Origin: Astrocystis sublimbata | Lineage: Eukaryota > Ascomycota > Sordariomycetes > Xylariales > Xylariaceae | Assembly: GCA_022453515.1 (NCBI GenBank) | Contig: JAJNNY010000020.1 | Location: 310,001 to 374,000, forward strand | Length of the DNA: 64,000 nt | Reading direction: 5' to 3' | In this document: positions 23,829 through 33,043 of the stretch, in pieces | Numbering within the stretch: the first letter of the stretch is position 1 | Layout: each line of letters begins with the position of its first letter | Notes under the pieces: generated by a model | The model's database searches: none | Told to the model about the DNA's origin: nothing | What the model saw: only the letters and a program-made list of their open reading frames with translations | Program-made: the position numbers and the translations under genes

Positions 23829-26800
23829 ATGATGGCGTTAAGACTTCAACGTTATCTATATCTCATCATTGCCTGTCTGAGCACATGTTCTGTCAATGCT
23901 AACGAAGGGACCGGCATCACACACCAAAGTCCGGAACGCGCATTGCCTGAACTCGGAGCTCCCTATAGTGGCTGGCAGATTGCACAGGATGCTGCCTCGC
24001 ATGCTCTAGGTCAATCAGTCACAAGTCATCAGGGGGCAAGCTCCCTAAGCAAGAGGCAGAGGGAAGAAGATCCAGCAACGGGCGCGCTGTATTGTAAGGA
24101 GGGGCCTTGCGTCGATGGCAGGTGAGTCTTACCCTTGTCTCGTCTTGTGTTAAGGGGATCAAGATTCATTTCACATCACTAACAAATCGTTGCATCAAGT
24201 TGTTGTGGTCCCGGTAACGTATGCGGATATGGCCCCGACTTCTGCGGAGACGGTTGCACTAGCGACTGTGATGCGACAGCTATGTGCGGGATTTATTCTG
24301 TCAACGGGTCCTCGTCCTGCGGTATGAATTTGTGCTGCAGTTGGGGTAAGAACACCAGGCATGACTCTTCGTGAAAGACTAATGCTGACAATTGCCATTT
24401 AGGTGGGTGGTGTGGTACAACAGAAGCCCATTGTATCGAAGTCAACGAGTTCACAAAATGCCAGGAGGGCTACGGACTCTGTGAGATTATTCGCCCTCTT
24501 CTCTGCGGGGAGGACTCAGGCACCGCGAACGGTCGCTCAGTTGGCTACTATCTAGCATCCAACTCGCGCAACCGGATCTGCAATCGCATCACACCAGATC
24601 ACATCCAGACCAATGGTTATACACACCTCTTCTTTTCGTTCGCCTCAATAGACTCAGTGTCATTTTTGGTCAAGCCTTGGGAGAAAGAAGACATATCTTT
24701 GATGACGGCATTCACCCAACTGAAGACTTCAACGTTACAAACATGGATCGCCGTGGGGGGCTACGACTTCAGCGACAAGGGATCGCCAACACATACGACA
24801 TGGAGCGATCTCTGTGCCCATTCCGAACGTCGGGCTGCTTTCATCAGCTCCGCCATGGCGTTCATGGACCAATATGGCTTCCAAGGCATGGATCTAGACT
24901 GGGAATACCCCGTAGCTCCTGAAAGAGGAGGGCATCCAGATGATACGCAAAATTTTGTGAAGCTGGTACGGGAGATGAGGGCTGCGTTCGGCTCCAAGTA
25001 TGGCCTCAGTTTGACCTTAGCTCCCGACTACTGGTACCTTCGCAACTTCGACGCAAAGACCATGGAACCTTATGTGGACTTCTTTGGCTTCATGGCCTAC
25101 GACTTGCACGGATCGTGGGACACTGATGTGCTGGCTCTTGGCGCTCTTGTTCGCGGCCAAGCAGACATTCGAGAAATCTACAACGACACTCTGCCACTGT
25201 GGTATGATGATCTTGATCCTGCTAAGATCAACTTTGGTCTCGCTTGGTACGGCCGCGGCTACACACTTGCTGATCCAAGTTGCAATCAGCTTCTGTGCCC
25301 CTTCAAGGCACCCAGTAAGCCAGGGAAGTGCACAGGGAGTCCTGGAGTCCTTTCACTTCGCGAGATACAGCAACTTATAGCAGAAAAAGGACTTCAGCCG
25401 CGACTCAACACCGAGTCTATGATGAAGGAGCTGTTTTGGGCGGATCAGTGGATCGGCTACGACGACGAAGAAACACATGCTCTGAAAAGGAAGTTTGCAA
25501 ACAATCTCTGCTTTGGTGGCACGATGGCCTGGAGCGTCGACTTCAACTCGGGAGTTGGCGATGGCGACCAGCCGCCCCCGTCAACAGACGGTCGCTGTGG
25601 ATCCGGTACTGGCGGGAAGGTTTGCGAGGGTAGCGGATTTGGCGATTGCTGCTCGTCCAAAGGATACTGCGGGAGCAGTACAGACCACTGTGGGAACGGA
25701 TGCCAGAGCGGTCTTTGTTCTATCAACAGTGAGACTACCGACGGGACATGTGGTGCCGCATACAACGACATTGTCTGTGGTCCGTGGCCTAAGGGGAGTT
25801 GTTGTTCCCCTGCAGGTTATTGTGGCAGCTCAGAAGACCACTGCGGCCCTGGATGTCAAAGCGGACCTTGTTTACAGGACCCTAATGGTAGTGGCTCTGG
25901 GGACATATACATTGACAACACGGTATACGTTCAGCCTGCCCCTACCGTCCAGTGTTTCCCCCCCTGTAACTTTGTCTTCCCCCCTTCAACCATTCCCACC
26001 GCCACTACTGTTTCATTTGCGCCCGTCAGAACAGCTTTGACGATCGGCGATTCAGTGATCACAACAACCATCACACCTTCACCAGGTAAGAGTTCACAAG
26101 CGGCAAATAGAGACAGTTCATTACTAAAACGACAACAGTCACGACGAGCGTCATCTGGTTCTCAAATCTGCATGTATCTTCGGGCCAGAGCACCAGCGCC
26201 TTTGCGCTTACATCCAGTTTCAAGCCAGACCCGATTGTGGTAACTTTGAACGGCGTAACGAGTACACTAGCTCTCCCAGCAACATCAATTCTTCCAGACA
26301 GCTCTACCAACTTGCCACCTATCATATACTATAGCCTCCCAACTACGGTTTATTCAACAAGTGGCACCACGCAGACCTTTTCACAGGACCAGATCACCTG
26401 GCTAAGTCGATTACAGGAACTTCCACTAGTACAACCTCATGGTTTGTTGACGAGACTTCTTCGACACCTCCACTACGTCTACTACTGCAGTACCGATTAT
26501 TATCGGACCTGGTGGTTTCTATTGGTCTCCTATTCCGGCACCATCGGGGCCCCAGTTCCCCATTCCAAATCTTCCCAAGGTTCCCCCTCCCCCTGATCCG
26601 CCTTGCTTCACGCTTTTTGGTATCTTTTCTATCAATTGCCCCCCTAATCACAACGTTCCAACGTCTCACTACACACGAGGGGCACCGAAGCCAACTTGCA
26701 CAGCGAACTGTGGAAAAAGGGATGACCCATCAGAAGGCAACGAGTCTAAGAGCACATGTGCAACTGAGACGCATACCAAGTGCCTGACTCGCGCTGGATC

Positions 26801-27888
26801 TATAGATTGCAATACATACGTGGGCTGCGACTGTCCAACCTCGACCGTCACTGACGTTTGGGTTTCTTGTCAGTCAGAGTCGTGTACCAGTGAGTTAAAT
26901 ATCTACCGCGCTTCACCTATTTACCTGATAGCTTTTATTAATAATTACATGTTGCTTGACAGCTACAAGCTCACGTGTCATTACGGGCTGCTACGTCACC
27001 CCCACGTCTACCACTACGGGCGAATACTGTCCCCTGTAAGTTGAATGACTCCGGCCCCTCCCATACGCACCGCGATCCGGGCATATTTTGCTGGAATATT
27101 GTGACTAACAAGACGCTCAAAGATTTTCGGACTATCCTGCTCTCCAGGATGTCGGCGATCTGTTGCCAGAGGGCGTCACGATCACTTACGCAGAAGCCAC
27201 CTACCCACCATCAGTAATAGTCGGCACGTCCAGAAACACCGGGATGGGGGGCACAGCGGTCGTGGGCGGATCAACCGTCTCTTTAGTCACGATCACTATG
27301 AGAACTATAATCACGGTTGACGGTACCACGGCAACGCTGTTCCCCCGGACTACGCGTCAAAAGCCCGACTTCAACGATTGGAACGCACTAGGCCTAGTAT
27401 CTCCCAGCAGCAAGCAAGAGACGACATCACACACATCCAAGCCCACAACTACCGGCGGCGGTAGCACCCCACCACCTCCCCCGGAAACAAACGCACCCCC
27501 CGGTGCCCGGCCGGTGTGGATGTTAGCCGGGCAGATCATCTCCGGGTCCGGGCCTTTCCCTGTGCAGAGATTTACCTTCAACTGCGCGAACCTGGACGAC
27601 TTCGACCCGGAAAGCAGAATGCTCGACCCATGCGACCTCAACAGCAAGTGGCAGATCGAAGCCCCTGGCGGACTCGATGATCTAGATACGAAGGGCCTGG
27701 AGGATCTCACTGACGTCTTTGGCGACACCTGCTCCTTTGTCAGTGTTGTGGACGGGCGCGATTGGGTGAATGTCGAGTACGGCGAAACACTGGGTTCCTT
27801 ACAGAATTGTAAGAAATGGAGCGATGCCACTTGCGTCAAGTATGCGCTGAGAACGGGCAACACGAAGAATTGCGGCGGGGGCGTGTGA
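23829..27888 (+). CDS. Large secreted GH18 chitinase, subgroup C, with CBM18 modules
   Basis: Best model: exons 23829-24121, 24200-24345, 24403-26085, 26139-26441, 26491-26889, 26963-27035 and 27123-27888, giving 1220 residues. A signal peptide (MALRLQRYLYLIIACLSTCSVNA) is followed by N-terminal Cys-rich CBM18/hevein-like sequence (about 99-160). The GH18 barrel starts at about 195, with catalytic MDLDWEYP (Asp310, Asp312, Glu314) in the context FQG rather than FDG. Two further CBM18 modules lie at about 542-585 and 592-640, then a Ser/Thr/Pro linker (FYWSPIPAPSGP) and a C-terminal domain I cannot name. Subgroup C chitinases, related to yeast killer-protein chitinases, hydrolyse chitin in own or foreign cell walls. 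The 49-bp intron at 26442-26490 (GTTTGT...CTGCAG) is needed to keep frame; weaker donors at 26361 or 26406 would also keep frame, so this junction is the least certain. Confidence 0.85.
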
Positions 27889-28227
27889 CTGAGCTGGCTC
27901 TCTGTAGCTGGGACTGATCAAACAAGCATCAAGCTTCATACGCCATCTTAGACGAACACTACCTAGGGCCTAGGTAGTCACTCGGAAATGAGATAATACA
28001 CACTTAGACACACACTAGATTAGATAGTTGGACATACCATTACCTCAACATGACTAGTGGAAAATGAGCCGAAGCTATGAAATTCTTGTTCATTGAATTG
28101 AGCTTGTCTCCCGTCGGATGTAAGTTCAACATTCACAAAACCCTAGCAGCGGGCTCCTACTGGAATAACCAACCATTCGAGCTGCCAATCATCTATCACC
28201 GACCAAAGGATCGGCCAACCTATCTTT
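27889..28227. other. Short gap between chitinase and UstYa-like gene
   Basis: The 3' ends of the two genes face each other. The only notable structure is the inverted repeat ACTACCTAGG-G-CCTAGGTAGT at 27958-27978. Confidence 0.6.
27958..27978. repeat. Perfect 10-bp inverted repeat with 1-nt centre
   Basis: ACTACCTAGG (27958-27967) and CCTAGGTAGT (27969-27978) are exact reverse complements. It lies 70 bp past the chitinase stop and could form a short hairpin in the 3' transcript. Same core as the palindromes at 17050, 21420 and 30598. Confidence 0.8.
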
Positions 28228-29242
28228 TCACACCGGTTGCTCGCCCTTATACTCAGGATCCGTAGGCTTGATCATATCACTATAATTTGCAGCCCGACCC
28301 TTCATCCAGTCATGCAGAGCCTCCCAATCGACACACATGCGTGGCTGAGGAATGGTGACGGCCGGCTTAACCTTGTTTGCTGGCGTCCACTTGAGCGTGT
28401 AAACCTCCGAGCTGCCTGAGCAGAGTATCTCTTGGCGGATCGACTCGAGGCAATGATCCATGTGATACTCGAGCTCTTTCCAATCCTGTTCACCAGGATA
28501 GTACTACTCCGGGTGGATATACTGTTTGATGCGTTTCTGTAGCTATGATTAGTCTATGAAGATTTGTTGGCGCGATTGTTTTTCGCAAAGTTTTGAGTTT
28601 GGCAAACATGACCCTTCAACCATTTTGTGAGTGGAAGGGTCGAGAGACCCTAAGGGCTAGATCTTCAGGGCAGCTCGACGGGGGGAAATTCATCTAACAT
28701 ACCAGACAATGTAGGGAATGGGAAATAGCCAGTCCACCCACATAGCCACCATCTTTATGTGCGATTGACTTTGCATTACCTGCTTGTCGAAGTTCTTCGT
28801 CTGTGAACTTGATCAGGGTCCCGTCGAGAAGCTTGTGCCATGCGTCATCAAGCTCTGGCCTCGGCTTTCCGGTGAACTTGTGACTATCTGGATCGTCTTG
28901 GAGAACTTTGTTGACGTATGTCAACTTCAACGGCACTGTGGGGAGGAATCAGTCCTCTATCTTTTCATGATACGAGGGAGTCGGGCTATCACCATAAGGT
29001 GCCTCTACCCCTGGCGGAATCCGAGATGGACAGTGAAGCTGGTTGATATTGTAAATTGCTCCACTGATAGACAGTAGCCCTATCACCACTGTGGTGAATA
29101 AAATACGATAGAATCTCCGTTTCCATATACTGCCGAGGTGCATTGCCGGCGGTTCATTGTCAGAGTCTTCACTGTGTCGATCTGACATCTGCGCGTATTG
29201 AAACTTATCATCTAGAAGCGGCGCCATCGTGAATGAGGACAT
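28228..29242 (-). CDS. UstYa-like oxidase (DUF3328) with an in-frame TAG
   Basis: Exons 29242-28993, 28935-28703 and 28536-28228 join in frame over 264 codons. Residues 43-64 form a single membrane anchor. A UstYa-type core follows (KFTGKPRPELDDAWHKL), then both signature motifs, HSLHC (156-160) and HMDHC (186-190), followed by ESIRQEILC. UstYa family proteins catalyse oxidative macrocyclisation or other oxidations, chiefly of ribosomal peptides (ustiloxin, phomopsin, asperipin). Codon 172 is TAG (28504-28506) between the two motifs, where HPE is followed by YYPGE. Frame, spacing and sequence continue perfectly after it, so this is one base change from an intact gene: a nonsense allele or a sequence error. 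The gene is divergent from the Kex2-type repeat precursor 0.9 kb away, the expected partner of this family. The start could also be the ATG at 29227. Confidence 0.85.
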
Positions 29243-30152
29243 GGGCTTGTCTAGTGTTTTCTTCCCTCGCAGACAAAACCTCAGAGGAAAAGATAGATAT
29301 TGCTCAAAGCAGGGAAGCGAGGAACAGTTCATCTGTAGGTGATGCGCAAAACGTATATAAGGAGAAATACGAGTTCACGCTCGGCCAAATGATATTCAAT
29401 CCAGTATTGCCTTCTTTTACAAGACGCCCACAGACAACATGGGTATACATGTTGCATTGATGGAGGATTTGTTGCCTGAGCCGATCCAGCTGCTCAACGA
29501 AATCCTTCCTTCCTTCAGCACCGGAACCGATACACCCCGGGTGCTACCACAGCAATCACCTCGCAGGACGATTGAGAACGACCAGTCATTTTGCCTCCTT
29601 ATCATACCGTAAATGAGGGGTTTCCTTCACCGCTGCTTGAAGATGTGATTGCCTTGATTTGATACGTATCATATCTGCAGGCTTCGTTTGTCAAGGTATC
29701 CTTAAGCCTTGTAGTTATCATGTTTCCTATTGCATATGTGGTGACTCACGAGCCTTACTGGCCGGGTCGTGTATATGACTCAGACGCATCAAGAATCATG
29801 TGAACTGTGTCATGACGTTGCTTGAGTCGTTGGAACGTCGGAGATGCACAGAATCGATTTGTAAGTGGCGAGTTATCATGCGGGATGCCCTGCTCTCTCG
29901 CTAGGGCTGGTTCGGTAGTGAATATGCCGGCACTTCGTAATTTTGAGCTCGGCATGTTGAACCAAGCATTGCCGAGCGAGGGGGAGGCGAGATCGAGTAG
30001 AGATATGATGTTATATATATACCTATGCATCGCGCTGCCAAAGCTGCCAAGACGTCGAGTACCCTCATCTTCCCAAACTCCTGTTGCCGTAACTTCTAAC
30101 ACCATCTTGTTCACCAACCATATTCAAGACCCTCGACAACAAAAGCTCCAAA
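29243..30152. other. Divergent promoter region between UstYa-like gene and peptide precursor
   Basis: About 0.9 kb separates the two start codons, room for both promoters. Frames of 120-133 codons on opposite strands at 29.8-30.2 kb overlap the precursor start or lack motifs and are not called. Confidence 0.55.
30011..30021 (+). promoter_or_regulatory. Putative TATA box of the peptide precursor gene
   Basis: TTATATATATA lies about 132 bp before the ATG at 30153, a plausible distance for a highly expressed secreted-peptide gene. Inferred from sequence only. Confidence 0.4.
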
Positions 30153-30402
30153 ATGAAAGCACTCGGTCTAATCGTGTATCTTGGGTTCTGCATGTCGGCG
30201 TTAGCACTGCCCATGTCCAGTAAGATGTCTCCCGTATGTATTGAAGATGACCATGGAGCCAGCCTAACGCAGTAAAGAAACAGAACACGCCGATGGGCAA
30301 CTTGACAAGAGAGACGGTCATTCAGAATTCGATGCAGATCTGGCCATTTTGAAGAAGAGAGACGGCGCTTCCGAATTTGACGCGGACCTCGCGATTCTGT
30401 GA
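30153..30402 (+). CDS. Kex2-processed repeat peptide precursor, candidate RiPP/dikaritin precursor
   Basis: Two exons, 30153-30219 and 30284-30402, are joined by a 64-bp intron (GTAAGA donor, CCTAAC branch, CAG acceptor) and encode 61 residues. Residues 1-19 are a signal peptide (MKALGLIVYLGFCMSALA). A short pro-region ends with LDKR; the first repeat is DGHSEFDADLAIL (33-45), then KKR, and the second repeat DGASEFDADLAIL (49-61) ends at the stop codon. Kex2 cleavage after each KR and trimming of the basic residues would release two 13-mers. This is the layout of UstA/PhomA/AprA-type precursors and of other Kex2-processed repeat proteins, and a UstYa-like gene is the divergent neighbour. The repeats lack the Trp/Cys pattern of alpha-pheromones and lack Tyr; Phe, Ser and Ile are conceivable crosslink sites. 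Product and activity are unknown. A reading without splicing would stop after 40 codons. Confidence 0.85.
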
Positions 30403-31004
30403 TAGAGGGAATGAGGGAACGTGGAATGGCAAGTTATGATGACGAGTTACCCTGAGTGGCATCTGCAGTTATGATTAAGTCCTAAACTGATTGACTGGCT
30501 TCACCTCTACAGTTGGAGTTGTGTGGCAATGGTCACATTGCCCTGACAGTTGAAGCGCGGGGGTTGGGGGCCGCATAATCAACCTGGGGGTTTATACAAG
30601 TACCTAGGTACTTATCCACTGCATTGAAACATGGCCATAAGCAATGTCTATACAATCACTTTCCCCTGATTGAACATTTCGTCATGTATCATTGTATACG
30701 AGGATCATATTCGCACCGTGACGATTGATATGATGCATACCTCCTACATGCGTGCCAAGGTACACGTGCCGGTCGCACACCCTCTCGTAAAGACACTCAC
30801 CCATCATCATATATATGTACAAATAACAGACAGTGTCGCCTCATTTCAGGGCTTCGGGGTGATTTCGTCCCCCTTTTGAAGACGCTCTCATCGGGGTTGA
30901 TGTTTCAGGCTTTCTTACTTAAAGAGCACTAAAGCCTCAATATTCCCCTCTCATCAAGATGATTGCAAGTCTATGTGTCGTCCCCACGTATATAACACAT
31001 CTCA
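30403..31004. other. Intergenic region after the peptide precursor
   Basis: No gene seen. Contains the 16-bp palindrome at 30598-30613. Confidence 0.55.
30598..30613. repeat. 16-bp perfect palindrome AAGTACCTAGGTACTT
   Basis: It lies about 195 bp past the precursor stop. It shares the core TACCTAGGTA with palindromes at 17050-17061 and 21420-21429. Confidence 0.85.
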
Positions 31005-32038
31005 TCAAAGACTGGAGCCGGGCTTTCGAGCACCGAACCTCCTCTTAGTATCCACGGCAACCAGAAGCTGATGCCCGACGCAGAGCAACTCCATATTCTC
31101 GTCGCAGAGCACAATATCGAGATCCATCCTACCCCCATGCGCCATCCTCGTCCCCGAGCGCGTATACACCCAACGAAGACCCTCAGGAGACAGTCTGCGC
31201 TTAAACTCAACATCTAGAGTGATGGTCTGATGAACAATGGGCGACTTAAATGCCGTCTCGCGCTTGACGGTCAGCACGGCAGGCGGGCCACCTCCCGGAG
31301 GCGTTTGCTCCGTGGCCCACCGTTTGACAATCTTATGATTGCTATGCGCGTCGTAAAGCCCGCCGTTTCTGAGTCCGGTATCAGAGTGCGAGGGAATGAG
31401 GTCGCACATAGCGCCCAGGAAGGTGGCGTCGATACGGTCTTCGTCGGATGCGACGCGGATCCAGCCGTCTGCGAGGCCCTGGTGCGGGAAGCCTGCTGCT
31501 GGATACATATTCAGAAGATGGCGAGTGAGCGGGAAGACCTCGTCGTCCATCCGGAACCGCAACCAGTTGGGATCGGACTTCTGTGCCTCGATAGCCTCGA
31601 AGTTGGGCGGGGGGCTCGACTGAGGCTGCAGGAACCAGTTTGACGGCGGCAGCGTTGGGCCGACTGGTTTGGCCAAGTCGGTCACTGTGGCAAGGGCGAC
31701 GACTCTAGTTTTATCCTTCTGCCGTAGCTCAAGCTGCAGGGTGCTCACCATGGCACCGAGCTTCAGTTGCGTTACCGTGACCAAGCTTTCAGCTGGGACA
31801 CAGCCGCGAAGGAATTCAATATGCAGCTTTTGCACATCGGGATGAGATGGTAGATTCGCGGCGACATATTGCGAGGCAGCATAGTGCAAGATGGCCGTGA
31901 CCGCCGCGCCCGCGAAGTCTGAAAAGGATTCCGTTAGCAAGCATGACTTCAACTCACCCCCTGATGAAGGTGGTCGCGATGGTGTAGTCATGGCATACTT
32001 AGGCCTATGACCCAGTCATTGTGCCATGAAGCAGAGTA
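31005..32038 (-). CDS. Hotdog thioesterase-like protein (4HBT_3 type), N-terminus broken or unplaced
   Basis: The main exon is 31918-31005. Upstream, 32038-31999 encodes YSASWHNDWVIG and joins through an 80-bp intron (GTATGC donor, GCTAAC branch, TTTTCAG acceptor). The junction restores the family pattern DW-x-IG...AAVTAILHYAA, followed by HPDVQKLHIEFLR, a two-hotdog acyl-CoA thioesterase-like fold of about 330 residues. The active site and substrate cannot be assigned. Further upstream the matching peptide PDEAVTDSAKH sits in a different frame from YSASW, offset as if one AC unit were lost from a CACA run near 32040-32046, and no start codon can be joined in one frame. The gene may be inactive. 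It lies 0.6 kb from the peptide precursor, tail to tail, so a role in that locus is possible but unproven. Confidence 0.65.
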
Positions 32039-33043
32039 TGTGTTTGGCGCTGTCTGTCACAGCTTCATCTGGTCCTTCAGGAGTTTGGACATGGTTGTAG
32101 AGCTTTTGCGCCCAGGCGGGAAGATCAAATGAAGGGTTTCGAAGATGGAAATAGATAGGGAGGCTCAAGAGGCTTGCCCAACCACATCAATAGAAATACA
32201 GAGTAGCCGTAGAATAGCTACCAAAGAAGTGGTTGTCTGCCCAGCTTGGCCAGCTGCAGCTCACCAACCAACAATAAAAGATGAACCGAGGCAAGGGATC
32301 AGAAAACAGTGTGTCATATCAATTGTGCACGGTACAGACCGTACTGTACGGTAAGCAGGTCTTATAAGAACTCCCGAAACATGTCTTTGAAGCTAAGGTC
32401 CATTTAAAGATGGCAATCCAAACCTCTAGCATATTGTATCTAGGCAAGATGCCCACCTCGGTCCTCAGCCATCCGAACACAGCAGGTGCTTTGGGTGGGC
32501 TTGCGTGCGTGCGCGGTGCGCCACGTCGAGCCCCTATGTGAAGGGGCAAGTGTCCTTAGTGGAGATGCCGGCGCCCATCCTCACCATGACGCTGACCTCG
32601 CTCACAACCGCCGCAGCGGCCGGGTCGACGTCCCATGCCTCGTTGAAGTGGACGCCAAACTCGGCCGTGGCGCCGTCACGTCGCCCAGAGCTTGGCCACC
32701 AGCGTAGAAGCTCGGCTCGTCCTGATCGTCGTTTTCGCCTTTGCGCTTGAGGTCTGAGTCGTCGTCACTGATGTATTGGGCCGCTATACGTCATTGTCGC
32801 CATCGAGCGCGATTTGACGTACCTCCCAGCTGGAGAACTCCAGGTATGTTTTTCCCTTCTCCGCCATGGCGAGAGAGGCGTCGATGCTCCCTTCGGCCGC
32901 CAAGTGCTGTCTGATCATGGCGATTCCTGGGGATAGTGAGGGGGCAACCTTTCGATAATTCTAAGGGTGATTGTCTGCCCTCCGATGAGGAGAGGGAGAA
33001 TCTGCCTCACCTGACTGCCCTGTCAATTCTGTCTGCAATTTCA
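32039..33043. other. Region with out-of-frame 5' coding remnant and a decayed fragment
   Basis: 32039-32150 on the minus strand contains the out-of-frame extension of the thioesterase (FDLPAWAQKLYNHVQTPEG). 32560-32925 has codon-like sequence in shifting minus-strand frames (listed separately). Nothing else is supported. Confidence 0.5.
32560..32925 (-). pseudogene. Decayed coding fragment, family unclear
   Basis: From an ATG at about 32919 on the minus strand a short frame (IRQHLAAEGSIDASLAMAEK) can be joined over a 40-bp GTACGT...TATAG interval to DDDSDLKRKGENDDQDEPSFYAGG. The sequence then continues only in another frame (AEFGVHFNEAWDVDPAAAAV). The FYAGG phrase resembles p47/Shp1 Cdc48 adaptors but is too short to assign. 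GC-rich codon use against an AT-rich surround suggests a former gene. Confidence 0.3.

Noticed and set aside
29755..30223. Frames of 120 and 133 codons overlapping the peptide precursor start
   Set aside because: The precursor's signal peptide, splice signals and repeat conservation explain this sequence better.
30306..30399. Reading the repeat precursor as an alpha-type mating pheromone
   Set aside because: Dibasic repeats fit, but the peptides lack the Trp/Cys/Gly-Pro pattern of sordariomycete alpha pheromones, and a UstYa-like gene is adjacent.
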